Assembly: GCF_002262885.1 (NCBI RefSeq)
Contig: NZ_NKYF01000001.1
Location: 1,054,001-1,118,000, forward strand
Length of the DNA stretch: 64,000 bases
Direction of reading: 5' to 3'
Source of the DNA: Pseudonocardia sp. MH-G8
GTDB lineage: Bacteria > Actinomycetota > Actinomycetes > Mycobacteriales > Pseudonocardiaceae
In this document: piece after piece, positions 54,801-63,366 of the stretch
Numbering within the stretch: position 1 is the first letter of the stretch
Layout: each line of letters starts with the position of its first letter
The notes under the pieces: generated by a model
Databases searched by the model: none
What the model was told of the DNA's origin: nothing
Seen by the model: only the letters and a program-made list of their open reading frames with translations
Program-made: the position numbers and the translations under genes

Positions 54801-55416
54801 CACGCACGGGGTGCTCGGCCGTGGGCGGGAAGACATCGACGATCCCGCCACGGACGGCGAACTCGCCGCGACCGGTGACCATCTCGACCCGGCGGTAGGC
54901 GAGCTCGACGAGCCGGACGAGCATCTCGTCGAAGTCGGCGGTGTCGCCGACGCGCAGCCGCACCGGGTCGAGCGTGCCGAGCCCGGGGGCGATCGGCTGG
55001 ATCAGGCTGCGGGCGGTGGCGACCACGACGCGCGGGGCCGTGGCAGGCGAGGCGAGGCGGCGGAAGATATCCAGGCGGCGCCCGACGGTGTCCGGGCGCG
55101 GGGAGAGCCGCTCGTGCGGCAGCGTCTCCCACGAGGGCAGCACGGCCACCGCGGCCGGCTCGAGCAGGTCGGCAACCGCGGCCCCGGCATCCTCGGCCTC
55201 GCGGTCGGTGGCGGTGACGAGCAGGACGGTGCGCCCCGCACCACCCTGGTCGGAGGGGATGCCGAACGCCGCGGCGAGGAACGGGCGCAGCGCCGACGGG
55301 CCCTCCACGGCCAGAGCGGGCACCTCGTCGGCGCGGGCGTCACGGGCGGCGTCGAGCACCGCGCGCAGATCGGGGTCGGAGAGGGGGAAGCGGAGCAGAC
55401 CGGAGAGCTTGGCCAC
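51850..55416 (-). CDS. mfd: Transcription-repair coupling factor Mfd
   Basis: Mfd displaces stalled RNA polymerase and recruits UvrA to lesions. The 1188-residue protein has UvrB-like domains 1-2 (about 1-340), the RNAP-interacting domain (about 470-560) and the translocase motifs: [24 protein letters not shown] (Walker A), [18 protein letters not shown] (DEEQ, Walker B), [14 protein letters not shown] (III) and [21 protein letters not shown] (VI). The C-terminal TRCF domain follows. The GTG at 55416 is the family start; the frame is open upstream as antisense of the DUF574 gene. It lies next to RDD/SurA/mazG as in related genera. Confidence 0.96.
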   Translation of the reverse strand: MAKLSGLLRFPLSDPDLRAVLDAARDARADEVPALAVEGPSALRPFLAAAFGIPSDQGGAGRTVLLVTATDREAEDAGAAVADLLEPAAVAVLPSWETLPHERLSPRPDTVGRRLDIFRRLASPATAPRVVVATARSLIQPIAPGLGTLDPVRLRVGDTADFDEMLVRLVELAYRRVEMVTGRGEFAVRGGIVDVFPPTAEHPVRVEFWGDEVSELRSFSVADQRSVEPVDELLAPGCRELLLTEPVRERAAALARTHENNPQLRELLEHLAEGIPTEGMESLVPALVGSELELLTDLLPAGSLVLLADPERIRTRSADLVRTGQEFLEASWFAAGVGADSPIDVGASAYRDLGEVLGRASSTGRPVVTLSPLLSGRDDVLAPAVHEVESYRGDTDRALVDLRAHVATGGAAVLVVAGHGTAQRSLEQLREADVPATLVEELLEAPQPGLVTVTCGRLTEGLTASGLVLLTESDLTGNRATGTEPRKLASKRRNAVDLVTLTPGDHVVHSQHGIGRFVEMRERTVAGATREYLVLEYASSKRGQPADRLFVPTDALDEISRYVGGEVPSLNKLGGADWARTKGRARKAVRQIAAQLVQLYAARQSSPGHAFATDTPWQRELEDAFPFTETPDQLAAIEEVKRDMERAVPMDRVISGDVGFGKTEIAVRAAFKAVQDGKQVAVLVPTTLLATQHLQTFADRMRAFPVTVKGLSRFTDAMEAKQTVEGLAGGEVDIVVGTHRLLQTGIRWKDLGLVIVDEEQRFGVEHKEHITALRTYVDVLTLSATPIPRTLEMSLAGIREMSTIATPPEDRHPTLTYVGGYDTKQVGAAIRRELLRDGQVFYVHNRVSTIDRAARQIRDLVPEARIGIAHGQMNEDLLERTVAGFWHKEYDVLVCTTIVENGLDISNANTLIVERSDTLGLSQLHQLRGRVGRGRERGYAYFLFPPEHPLTETAHDRLATIAQHSDLGSGAAVAMKDLEIRGAGNILGAEQSGHIAGVGFDLYIRLVGEAVAAFRQQAGAGEGEEPEQLAEVRVDLPIDAHVPHDYVTGERLRLEVYRKIAEASDAAALDAIVEELVDRYGEPPTAVRNLLAVATFRQTCRTLGVGEVAVAGASVRIGPVDLPDSAQLRLRRLHPKAQYKPASKLVTVPKPVEGGRIGGAPLRDVALLEWCTKLLTDIVSPVRHPAAV

Positions 55417-55599
55417 GGTTTCAGGACCCCTTGCAAGGCAGGAGAAGCGCACGCAGAGCAGACCCCTGCCCGGGATGCTCCCCCGGCCGGGGCCTCCCCC
55501 GCAGCTTACGCCCGCGGCCGGGCGGTTCGTGAGTGGATGCAGCCGGTCGAGCCCGTCAGGGCACACGCCGGCTGCGGGGCAGTGGCAGCATCGCTGCCC

Positions 55600-56391
55600 A
55601 TGACCCAGCTGTCGAAGCTGCCCGATGTCGACCCCGAGGTGCCCAACGCCGCCCGCATGTACGACTACTTCCTCGGCGGCTCGCACAACTTCGCGGCCGA
55701 CCGCGAGGCCGCGGAGCGCATCAAGCGCGTGATGCCCTTCGCCGTGGCGGTGATCCAGGCCAACCGGTTCTTCCTCGGGCGGGCCGTGCGGTTCTGCGCC
55801 GAGCAGGGAGTGGACCAGTTCCTCGACCTCGGCTCCGGGATCCCCACCGTCGGCAGCGTGCACGACGCCGCTCGCGCCGTCGTGCCGCAGGCCCGCGTGG
55901 CCTACGTCGACAACGAGCCGGTCACCGTCGCGTCCGCGGCCGCGCTGCTCGACGGCGACCCGAACGCCACGATCACCGCGGGCGACATGCGCGAGCCCGA
56001 CGCCGTGCTCGCCGCCCCCGGCGTGCGCGACCTGCTCGACCTGACGCGCCCGGTGGCCCTGCTCACCGTCTCGATGATGCAGTTCATCCACGACGACGCC
56101 GAGGCGATCGGGCTGCTCGAGCGGTACCGCAGCCGGCTCGCGCCCGGGAGCCTCCACGTGCTGACCCACGTGACCGGTGATCACGACACGAGCGAGCTCG
56201 AGGCCGCCGAGGAGGTGTACGAGACGACCGCCAACCCGGGGAAGCTGCGCCCCCGGGAACGCGTCGCGGCCTTGTTCGGCGACACCGAGCTCGTGGAACC
56301 CGGCCTCGTCGACGTCACCGACTGGCGACCGCAGGAGATGGCAGGCGCCCAGCACCGCGGGCTGTGGGCGGGCGTGGGACGCATCGGCTGA
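55600..56391 (+). CDS. SAM-dependent methyltransferase, DUF574 (tandem copy 1 of 4)
   Basis: The 263-residue Rossmann methyltransferase has the tandem subfamily N-terminus ([20 protein letters not shown]), the SAM loop [35 protein letters not shown] and the ending [14 protein letters not shown]. It is shorter than the GGKDNYxID-type copies at 20969 and 24240, from which it is clearly diverged. The GGSHN variant replaces GGKDN. It diverges from mfd across 183 bp. The methyl acceptor is unknown. It is followed 47 bp later by copy 2. Confidence 0.85.
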   Translation: MTQLSKLPDVDPEVPNAARMYDYFLGGSHNFAADREAAERIKRVMPFAVAVIQANRFFLGRAVRFCAEQGVDQFLDLGSGIPTVGSVHDAARAVVPQARVAYVDNEPVTVASAAALLDGDPNATITAGDMREPDAVLAAPGVRDLLDLTRPVALLTVSMMQFIHDDAEAIGLLERYRSRLAPGSLHVLTHVTGDHDTSELEAAEEVYETTANPGKLRPRERVAALFGDTELVEPGLVDVTDWRPQEMAGAQHRGLWAGVGRIG

Positions 56392-56438
56392 GTTCCGGCT
56401 CTCGTGCCCGCCGCCCACCGCTGGCACCATCCACCACC

Positions 56439-57230
56439 ATGACCGAGACGTCGAAGCTGCCGGCCGTCGACCGCGACACCCCCAACGCCGCGCGCATGTA
56501 CGACTACCTGCTCGGCGGCTCGCACAACTTCGCCGCCGACCGCGCCGCCGCCGATCGGATCAAAGCCACGGTGCCGTGGCTGGCCGACGTGGCCCGCACG
56601 AACCGGTTCTTCCTCCACCGTGCCGTCCGGTTCTGCGTGGAGGCGGGCGTCGACCAGTTCATCGACCTGGGGTCGGGCATTCCGACGGCGGGGAACGTCC
56701 ACGATGCGGCGCGGGCGATGAACCCGGGAGCTCGTGTGGCGTACGTCGACAACGAACCGGTCACCGTGGCCTCGGCGACCGCCCTGCTCGAGGGCGACCC
56801 GCTCGCCACCATCTCGGCGGTGGACATGCGGGACCCGGATGCCGTCTTCGCCGCGCCGGGGGTGTGCGACCTGCTGGACCTGAGCCGCCCGGTCGCCCTG
56901 CTCACCGTCGCCGTCCTGCACTTCGTGTCCGACGAGGACGACCCCGCCGGTCTCGCCGAACGCTACCGGAGTCGACTCGCCCCTGGCAGCCTCCACGTAC
57001 TGACGCACGCCACAGGTGATCACGATCCCGACGATGTGACCACGATCGACAGCGTGTACCGGAACACCGCGAACCCGTCGACGCCGCGAACCCGCCGGCA
57101 GGTCGCGGCTCTCTTCGGCGACACCGAACTCGTGGATCCCGGCCTCGTCGACGCCACCGAATGGCGGCCGCTCGACAACGTCGGCGCGCAGCACCGAGGG
57201 CTCTGGGCCGGCATCGGCCGCATCCGCTGA
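56439..57230 (+). CDS. SAM-dependent methyltransferase, DUF574 (tandem copy 2 of 4)
   Basis: This is also 263 residues and close to copy 1 over the whole length: [62 protein letters not shown] and [12 protein letters not shown]. The change VDVTDWRP to VDATEWRP near the C-terminus is typical of paralogous drift. A 92-bp gap with no obvious terminator precedes copy 3, so all four may be cotranscribed. No second domain is present. Confidence 0.85.
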   Translation: MTETSKLPAVDRDTPNAARMYDYLLGGSHNFAADRAAADRIKATVPWLADVARTNRFFLHRAVRFCVEAGVDQFIDLGSGIPTAGNVHDAARAMNPGARVAYVDNEPVTVASATALLEGDPLATISAVDMRDPDAVFAAPGVCDLLDLSRPVALLTVAVLHFVSDEDDPAGLAERYRSRLAPGSLHVLTHATGDHDPDDVTTIDSVYRNTANPSTPRTRRQVAALFGDTELVDPGLVDATEWRPLDNVGAQHRGLWAGIGRIR

Positions 57231-57322
57231 CGCTTCAGATCGTTGCGACGGTTCGGTGACACCGCGCGTCCAGGGCGGGTCCCCAGTGGACGTTCGCGGG
57301 GGGTAGCGGCACGATCCGCCTG

Positions 57323-58129
57323 ATGAGCGACGCGTCGGAGCTGCCCCCGCTCGACCCCGACGTGCCGAACCCGGCCCGGATGTACGACTACTACCTCGGC
57401 GGCTCGCACAACTTCGCCGCCGACCGCGCCACCGCGCAGCAGGTCGAGGCGAACGTGCCGTGGGTCGTGGCCGCGGTCCGCGCCAACCGGTTCTTCCTGG
57501 GGCGCGCCGTGCGGTTCTGCGTCGACGAGGGTGTGGACCAGTTCCTCGACCTGGGGTCGGGCATCCCCACGGTCGGGCACGTGCACGAGGTCGCACAGGA
57601 CGCCGCCCCGCTCGCGAGGGTCGCCTACGTCGACGTCGAGCCGGTCACCGTCGCGTCGGCAACCGCCATCCTCGGCGGCGACGCCCGCACCACCATCACC
57701 GCCGCGGACATGCGCGACCCGGACACCGTCTTCGACGCCCCCGGCGTCCGCGACCTGCTCGACCTGTCCCGCCCGGTCGCCCTGCTCACCGTCGCCGTGC
57801 TGCACTACCTGTCCGACGACGACGACCCGGTCGCGCTCGTCGAGCGCTACCGGCGACGGCTCGCCCCCGGGAGCATGCACGTCCTCTCGCACGTCACGGG
57901 CGACCACGATCCGGATCCGATCGCTGCGGCGGAGCGCGTCTACCGCGGTACCGCCACACCGTTGACGTTCCGGACGCGGCAGCGGATCGAGGCGATGCTC
58001 GCCGGCACCGAGCTGGTCGTGCCCGGCATGGTCGACGCGTCGCAGTGGCGCCCGCAGGACCCGGCGGACGCCCAGCACCGCGGGTTCTGGGCCGGGGTGG
58101 GCCGGATCGGGCAGTATCGGCGGCTGTGA
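57323..58129 (+). CDS. SAM-dependent methyltransferase, DUF574 (tandem copy 3 of 4)
   Basis: The 268-residue product has [58 protein letters not shown] and [12 protein letters not shown]. It differs in VAYVDV, where the other copies have VAYVDN at the end of strand 2. That position contacts the ribose or adenine in many Rossmann methyltransferases, so cofactor binding may differ. Its stop overlaps the GTG of copy 4 by 4 nt (GTGA), so copies 3 and 4 are coupled. Confidence 0.85.
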   Translation: MSDASELPPLDPDVPNPARMYDYYLGGSHNFAADRATAQQVEANVPWVVAAVRANRFFLGRAVRFCVDEGVDQFLDLGSGIPTVGHVHEVAQDAAPLARVAYVDVEPVTVASATAILGGDARTTITAADMRDPDTVFDAPGVRDLLDLSRPVALLTVAVLHYLSDDDDPVALVERYRRRLAPGSMHVLSHVTGDHDPDPIAAAERVYRGTATPLTFRTRQRIEAMLAGTELVVPGMVDASQWRPQDPADAQHRGFWAGVGRIGQYRRL

Positions 58130-58917
58130 CGGATCTGTCCCGGCTCCCCGACGTCGACATCACCGTGCCGAACGCCGCCCGCATGTACGACTACCACCTC
58201 GGCGGCTCGCACAACTTCGCCGCCGACCGCGCCGCGGCCGACCGAACGCGCGAGGTCATGCCCTGGATCGTGGAGGCGGTGCGGGCGAACCGGCGCTTCC
58301 TGGGGCGCGCCGTGCGGTACTGCCGGGCCGCCGGAATCGACCAGTTCCTCGACCTGGGCTCGGGCATCCCGACGGTCGGCAACGTGCACGAGGTCGCCCG
58401 AGCCGGCGGGGGGACGGCCCGGGTGGCGTACGTCGACAACGAGGCCGTGACGGTCGCGTCCGCGATTGCCCTGCTCGAGGGCGATCCGTTCACCACGATC
58501 ACCACGGCCGACATGCGCGACCCCGATGCCGTATTCGCGGCACCGGGCGTGCGGGACCTGCTCGACCTGTCCCGACCGGTCGCCCTGCTGACGGTCGCCG
58601 TCCTGCACTTCGTGTCCGACGACGACGACCCGGTCGCGCTGTGCGCCGCCTACCGCAGCCGGCTGGCGCCGGGCAGCATGCACGTGCTCTCGCACGTCAC
58701 GGGCGACCACGATCCCGACACCGCCGCGGCGGCGGCGAGCACGTACCAGCGCACCGCCCACCCGATCTGGCCGCGTTCCCGCGAGCGCATCAGCGCGATG
58801 CTCGGTGACGCGCAGCTCGTGGAACCCGGCCTCGTCGACGCGAGCCGCTGGCGGCCCGGCGACGACGTCGCGGACGAGCACGTGGGCTTCACCGCAGGCG
58901 TCGCGCGGCTCCCCTGA
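58126..58917 (+). CDS. SAM-dependent methyltransferase, DUF574 (tandem copy 4 of 4)
   Basis: The 263-residue product starts with GTG inside the stop of copy 3. It has [38 protein letters not shown] and VAYVDNEAVTVASAIALL. Its C-terminus is the most changed (ADEHVGFTAGVARLP instead of [13 protein letters not shown]). It is otherwise close to copy 3. It ends before a long convergent hairpin (59007-59062). Confidence 0.85.
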   Translation: MTDLSRLPDVDITVPNAARMYDYHLGGSHNFAADRAAADRTREVMPWIVEAVRANRRFLGRAVRYCRAAGIDQFLDLGSGIPTVGNVHEVARAGGGTARVAYVDNEAVTVASAIALLEGDPFTTITTADMRDPDAVFAAPGVRDLLDLSRPVALLTVAVLHFVSDDDDPVALCAAYRSRLAPGSMHVLSHVTGDHDPDTAAAAASTYQRTAHPIWPRSRERISAMLGDAQLVEPGLVDASRWRPGDDVADEHVGFTAGVARLP

Positions 58918-59006
58918 CCGGACCGCCACGGTGGCCACGGACGTTCACCGGTCCACTCCGCCCGACCCGGCGCTCCGGCGGGTGCGCGGCGCGGATCCGG
59001 GGGGGT

Positions 59007-59062
59007 GTGTGCGAGACGTACGCCAGCAAGGTCGAGAGGCCGCCGGCGTACGACTCGCACAC
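59007..59062. terminator. Bidirectional terminator after the DUF574 cluster
   Basis: The arms gtgtgcgagacgtacgcc (59007-59024) and ggcgtacgactcgcacac (59045-59062) pair over 18 bp with one mismatch around a 20-nt loop. It lies between copy 4 and the convergent membrane-protein gene. Confidence 0.75.
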
Positions 59063-59095
59063 CCTCGCCACCGCGTGTCAAAGCCGGCCGGGCCT

Positions 59096-59569
59096 CTACC
59101 GCGAGCCCCGGATCATGTCGTAGACGCAGGCCGTGACCAGCCCGTAGGCCAGGTGCGGCACGAGGTCGGACACCCAGGAGCTACCCGACCAGGTGCGCGG
59201 GTCCGTCACGCCCAGCGCGGCCATCGGCCCGGTCGTCCCCACGTTCACGGCGATCCCCACTCCCGCACCGAGAACCGGCAGCGGCACCCCCGGCAGCCGC
59301 CTGCGCACCAGCCCGTAGGCCGCTCCCGTGCCCAGCCCGGCGGCGATCCCGAGCAGCGCGCCGAGGCCGGACCGGCGGTTGCCCGCCTCGTCGCTGTCGG
59401 GGCCTTGCGGGGCCAGCTCGACGCCCGCCATCTCCTCGGTCCTGCGCACCGTGGTCTCCGGGGTCGTGCTCGCCGGCCGCGCGCGCACGACCATGTCGAG
59501 GTAGGTCACGAGGTTCAGAGCGGTGGTGCCGGCGGCTCCGGCGGCGAGGCCGGCCACGAGGGATCCCAT
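59096..59569 (-). CDS. Conserved membrane protein
   Basis: The 157-residue protein has about four hydrophobic segments (LVAGLAAGAAGTTALNLVTYLDMV; GLGALLGIAAGLGTGAAYGLV; LPVLGAGVGIAVNVGTTGPMAALG; VPHLAYGLVTACVYDMI) and Gly-rich loops, and no catalytic motifs. It is similar in look to small actinobacterial integral membrane proteins of unknown function. It lies 28 bp downstream of the TetR gene on the same strand, so they may be cotranscribed. Confidence 0.65.
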   Translation of the reverse strand: MGSLVAGLAAGAAGTTALNLVTYLDMVVRARPASTTPETTVRRTEEMAGVELAPQGPDSDEAGNRRSGLGALLGIAAGLGTGAAYGLVRRRLPGVPLPVLGAGVGIAVNVGTTGPMAALGVTDPRTWSGSSWVSDLVPHLAYGLVTACVYDMIRGSR

Positions 59570-59597
59570 GGGCCGGGACTTCCCCGGCGCAGCCGCG

Positions 59598-60212
59598 TTA
59601 GTCGTGGGAGCCGCTGCGCAGCCGGCGCAGCAGGTCCGCGAGCAGGGCGGCGTGATCGAGGTCGGGCCGGCCGAGCAGCCGTTGCAGCCGAAGCCCGTCG
59701 GCGAGCCCGACGAGGAGCCGCGCCGCGTGCACCGGGTCGATCTCGCTGTGCCAGCGGCCGACTCGCTGCTCCAGGCTCACCCCTGCCGCGAGCCGCGCGA
59801 CCAGCTCCTCGTACCGACGGACGAACCAGTCGTGCGCGGGGTGGTCCGGGCTGATGCTCTCGGCGGACAGCACCGTCATCAGCTCCACCAGGTGCGGCTC
59901 CTCGGTGTTGTGGCGGACACCGTCGACGAAGCCGTCGAGCGCGGTCTCGGCCGGGTCGGACGAGCCCGTGTGCTCGCGGACGAACGACGCCGTGCGCGCG
60001 TCCCGTTCCTCGATCAGTGCGAGCAGCAGCGCAGCCTTCGTCGGGAAGTAGTGCAGGAGCCCGGGCTGGGTGAGCCCGGCGGCATCGGCGATCGCGGCGA
60101 GTGATCCCGCCCGGTAGCCGTCGCGGGCGAAGATGCGCGCCGCCTCGGCCACGATCCGGGCGCGCGCCTGGACCCCTTTCGGCGTGGTCCGCCGCGCGGG
60201 GCGACTGGCCAT
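59598..60212 (-). CDS. TetR-family regulator of the sulfatase/ABC operon
   Basis: The 204-residue protein has the TetR HTH (about 10-60: ARARIVAEAARIFARDGYRAGSLAAIADAAGLTQPGLLHYFPTKAALLLALIEER). The effector domain (about 90-204) is of the TetR_C_6-like type. The start is the ATG at 60212 (MASRPARRTT); a longer frame upstream overlaps the operator. It diverges from an ABC sugar-import operon across a 125-bp gap holding a clear palindrome (60293-60308), the expected regulator-target arrangement. The ligand is probably the imported sugar or a derivative. Confidence 0.88.
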   Translation of the reverse strand: MASRPARRTTPKGVQARARIVAEAARIFARDGYRAGSLAAIADAAGLTQPGLLHYFPTKAALLLALIEERDARTASFVREHTGSSDPAETALDGFVDGVRHNTEEPHLVELMTVLSAESISPDHPAHDWFVRRYEELVARLAAGVSLEQRVGRWHSEIDPVHAARLLVGLADGLRLQRLLGRPDLDHAALLADLLRRLRSGSHD

Positions 60213-60287
60213 CGGTGCCCCCCTCGTCGATCCGCCGGTCCGCGCCGACCTTAGCCACCGGTCTTGCCACCACCGGGCGGCGTCCCT

Positions 60288-60313
60288 AAACTTACCTAGC
60301 ACTCGGTAGGTTT
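60288..60313. promoter_or_regulatory. TetR operator in the divergent sulfatase/ABC promoter
   Basis: Within aaacttacctagcactcggt and the following aggttt, the 16-bp core TACCTAGCACTCGGTA (60293-60308) is nearly perfectly palindromic, with one mismatch. The outer arms aaac(t/c)tacc also match. It lies between the TetR gene and the first permease gene. Such symmetric TACCNAGY sites are typical of TetR repressors. Confidence 0.7.
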
Positions 60314-60337
60314 CTTCGACGACGAGCGGAGTGGTCC

Positions 60338-61252
60338 ATGAGCAGCACGGGGGCGCCGCGCGCACTGCGCGCCCCGCACGGGGACCGGGCCGCGGCCGCG
60401 ATCCTGCTCGCGCCGGACCTGCTCGGCTTCGCCGTCTTCCTCGGCGGACCGATCCTGCTCAGCCTCGGCCTGAGCCTGTACCGCGTGGACGGCTTCGGGC
60501 ACTACGCGTACATCGGGCTCGAGAACTACGGGCGCATGCTCACCGATCCGCTGTTCGGCAAGAGCCTGCTGGTCACGGTGGTGTACGTCGCGGGGATGGT
60601 GCCCGGCGTCTTCCTCGCGAGCCTGGGCCTGGCGCTGCTGCTGCGGCAGAAGATGCCGTGGGTGGGAGTACTGCGCGCGGCGTTCTTCCTGCCGCACGTC
60701 GTCAGCCTGGTCGTGATCGGCCTCGTCTGGCAGTTCCTGCTCGTCGACAAGACGGGCGTGGTCAACCGGCTACTGGCCGGGATCGGGATCGAGGGCGTGT
60801 CCTGGCTCGGCGACGGCCGGTACGCACTGCTCACCGTCCTGCTGGTGAGCATCTGGTTCTACATGGGCTATTACATGATCATTTTCATCTCGGGGCTGAA
60901 CGACATCCCCCGTGAGTACTACGACGCGGCGAAGGTGGACGGCGCCGGCCCGATCACGACGTTCCGCGCGATCACCTGGCCACTGCTGAAGCCCACCAGC
61001 TTCTTCGTGGTGGTGGTCTCCACGGTGGCCGCGATCTCGGGGGCGCAGGCGTTCGACCTGATCTACGTGATGACCAACGGCGGACCGGCCAACGCCACGT
61101 CGCTCGGGATGTTCTACATCTACCAACAGGCGTTCCAGTTCAACAACTACGGCTACGCCGCGGCACTCGCGACGATCGTCGTCCTCACCCTCGTCGTCCT
61201 CACCGGCGCGATGTTCCTGCTCACCCGAGGCGGGCGGTTCGACCATGAGTGA
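60338..61252 (+). CDS. ABC sugar permease, MalF-like
   Basis: The 304-residue inner-membrane protein has six predicted helices and the binding-protein-dependent permease EAA motif region (EYYDAAKVDGAGPITTFRAITWPLLKPTSFF), which contacts the ATPase. It is the CUT1 sugar-permease type. It is the first gene downstream of the TetR operator. Its stop overlaps the ATG of the second permease by 8 nt. An ATPase gene is absent from the window; many actinobacteria use a shared MsiK-like ATPase. Confidence 0.9.
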   Translation: MSSTGAPRALRAPHGDRAAAAILLAPDLLGFAVFLGGPILLSLGLSLYRVDGFGHYAYIGLENYGRMLTDPLFGKSLLVTVVYVAGMVPGVFLASLGLALLLRQKMPWVGVLRAAFFLPHVVSLVVIGLVWQFLLVDKTGVVNRLLAGIGIEGVSWLGDGRYALLTVLLVSIWFYMGYYMIIFISGLNDIPREYYDAAKVDGAGPITTFRAITWPLLKPTSFFVVVVSTVAAISGAQAFDLIYVMTNGGPANATSLGMFYIYQQAFQFNNYGYAAALATIVVLTLVVLTGAMFLLTRGGRFDHE

Positions 61253-62069
61253 GCGCACGCGCACCGGCCGCCCGAACCGGCTCGCCTTCGCGGCCGCCGT
61301 GGTGCTGGCGCTGATCACCGCGGGCCCGATGCTGCTGATGCTCAGCGGGGCGCTCAAACCGCCCGACGACGTGTTCGACGGCAAGGTCCTCCCGACCGCG
61401 CCCACCCTGGAGAACTTCCAGGAGGTCCTGACCGGCGCGCCGTTCGGGCTCTACCTGTGGAACAGCTTCCTGCTCGCCGCCGGCGTCACGGTGGCAGCGG
61501 TCCTGTTCCACTCGATGGCGGCGTTCGCGCTGGCCAGGCTGCGGTTCCGCGGCCGGGACGGCATCTTCTTCACGTTGTTCGCGACGATCCTCGTGTCGAT
61601 GCCGATGATCATCGTGCCGCTCTTCATCGTGGTCCGGGAGCTCGGGCTGCTCGACACCTACGCGGGCGTCGCGCTGCCGATGGTCTTCCAGGCGTTCGCG
61701 CTGTTCCTGCTGCGGCAGTTCTACCTGACCATGCCGGCCGAGCTGGAGGAGGCCGCGAAGATCGACGGCTGCGGCCCGCTGGGCATCTACTGGCGCGTCG
61801 CCCTGCCGCTGAGCCGACCGATCCTCGCCGCGCTGTCGATCTTCATCTTCCTCGGTGCCTGGAACTCGTTCCTGTGGCCGCTGACCACCACCAGCGACAG
61901 CTCCCGCTGGGTCGTCCAGATCGGGATCGCCTCGCTGCAGGGCGAGTTCGCCGGCGAGTGGAACACGATCCTCGCCGCGTCCACGCTGGCCTCCCTCCCC
62001 ACGATCGCGCTGTTCCTCGTGTTCCAGCGCCAGATCATCGAGTCGATCAAGACGTCCGGACTGAAGTAG
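61245..62069 (+). CDS. ABC sugar permease, MalG-like
   Basis: The 274-residue partner permease has six helices and the EAA motif ELEEAAKIDGCGPLGIYWRVALPLSRPILAALSIF. It ends with the usual short C-terminus. It pairs with the MalF-like gene (8-nt overlap). The sulfatase follows 10 bp downstream, so the two permeases, the sulfatase and the binding protein form one transcription unit. Confidence 0.9.
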   Translation: MSERTRTGRPNRLAFAAAVVLALITAGPMLLMLSGALKPPDDVFDGKVLPTAPTLENFQEVLTGAPFGLYLWNSFLLAAGVTVAAVLFHSMAAFALARLRFRGRDGIFFTLFATILVSMPMIIVPLFIVVRELGLLDTYAGVALPMVFQAFALFLLRQFYLTMPAELEEAAKIDGCGPLGIYWRVALPLSRPILAALSIFIFLGAWNSFLWPLTTTSDSSRWVVQIGIASLQGEFAGEWNTILAASTLASLPTIALFLVFQRQIIESIKTSGLK

Positions 62070-62079
62070 AGGGGGATCC

Positions 62080-63366
62080 ATGACCGAACGACCCAACGTC
62101 GTCCTGATCATGATGGACGACATGGGGTACGGCGACCTGAGCTGCACGGGCTCGTCGCTGATCAGGACCCCGAACATGGACGCGATCGCGGCCGGCGGCA
62201 TGACGTTCACCGACGCCTACGCGGGCGCGCCGACCTGCACGCCGTCCCGGGCGGCGCTGATGACCGGCCGCTACGCCCAACGCGTCGGCCTGCCGCGCGT
62301 GATCTTCCCGGACGACGCGGAGGGCCTGCCCGACAGCGAGGTCACGGTCGCGGAGGTGCTGCGCGACGCGGGCTACCGGTGCGCGGTGTACGGCAAGTGG
62401 CACCTCGGCGCGAAGCCCGACCACCATCCGATGAGGCACGGGTTCGACGAGTTCATCGGGTTGCCCTACAGCAACGACATGGATCCGGTGTACCTGATGG
62501 AGGGCACCGAGCGGGTCGACGGCGAGCTCGACCAGTCGCTGGTGACGCGGCGCTACACCGACGAGGCGATGGCGTTCATCGAGGAGCACCGCGAGGAGCC
62601 GTTCTTCGTCTACCTCCCGCACACGATGCCGCACATCCCGCTGCACGTGGAGGAGGAGTTCCGGGGCACCTCCGCGGCCGGCACCTACGGCGACGTGATC
62701 GAGTGCATCGACCACCACGTGGGCCGGCTCACCGCTCACCTGGACCGGCTCGGGCTCACCGACGACACCCTGGTGATCATCACCAGCGACAACGGCCCGT
62801 GGTTCGAAGGCAGCGCGGGCGGATTCCGCGGCCGCAAGATCCAGACCTGGGAGGGCGGCATCCGGGTGCCGTTCCTCGCCCGGTGGCCGAGCCGGATCGC
62901 GCCGGGCACCCGTTGTGCGGAGCCGATCTCCTTCCTCGACCTGCTGCCGACCCTCGCCGGTGTCGCCGGCGCCCCCGCCCCGGACGACAGGCCGCTCGAC
63001 GGCATCGACATCGGGGCGCTGTTCGACGGCGGCCCGGCGCCGGAGCGCGAGGCCTTGTACTTCTTCAGCCACTGGTCGCTGAACGCCGTGCGCTCCGGGC
63101 GCTTCAAGCTGCACGTCGCACGCCACCCGGAGCGGGACCGCCGCGAGCTGCCGCAGCTGTTCGACCTCGTGGCCGATCCGGGTGAGAGCTACGACCTCGG
63201 CTCCCTGCACCCCGACGAGGTGCAGCGGCTCCTCGGGCTCGCCCGTGCCTTCACCGACGAGATCGAGGCGCAGCGCCCGGAGGCGCAGCGCCGCGCGGGG
63301 ACCGACCTGCTCAAGGAGGCCTCCCGCACCGACCTGGTCACGGACCGGACGTTCCAGAAGGGATGA
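62080..63366 (+). CDS. Sulfatase (formylglycine type)
   Basis: The 428-residue protein belongs to the alkaline-phosphatase-like sulfatase family. It has the modification motif C53-T-P-S-R57, where Cys is oxidised to formylglycine. Metal residues are D13-D14 (MMDDMGYGD), and D/N lie in VIITSDNGPW. The Lys and His of GKWHLGAKPDHH are also conserved. No signal peptide is present, so it probably acts in the cytoplasm on an imported sulfated sugar, or needs a partner for export. The stop overlaps the binding-protein ATG by 4 nt (ATGA). No formylglycine-generating enzyme is visible in the window. Confidence 0.92.
   Translation: MTERPNVVLIMMDDMGYGDLSCTGSSLIRTPNMDAIAAGGMTFTDAYAGAPTCTPSRAALMTGRYAQRVGLPRVIFPDDAEGLPDSEVTVAEVLRDAGYRCAVYGKWHLGAKPDHHPMRHGFDEFIGLPYSNDMDPVYLMEGTERVDGELDQSLVTRRYTDEAMAFIEEHREEPFFVYLPHTMPHIPLHVEEEFRGTSAAGTYGDVIECIDHHVGRLTAHLDRLGLTDDTLVIITSDNGPWFEGSAGGFRGRKIQTWEGGIRVPFLARWPSRIAPGTRCAEPISFLDLLPTLAGVAGAPAPDDRPLDGIDIGALFDGGPAPEREALYFFSHWSLNAVRSGRFKLHVARHPERDRRELPQLFDLVADPGESYDLGSLHPDEVQRLLGLARAFTDEIEAQRPEAQRRAGTDLLKEASRTDLVTDRTFQKG

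Noticed and set aside
49936..55599. Plus-strand frame open for more than 2000 codons through mfd and neighbours
   Set aside because: It is antisense to mazG, SurA-like, RDD and mfd, all with strong motifs. Only its final 264 codons (55600-56391) are a real gene.
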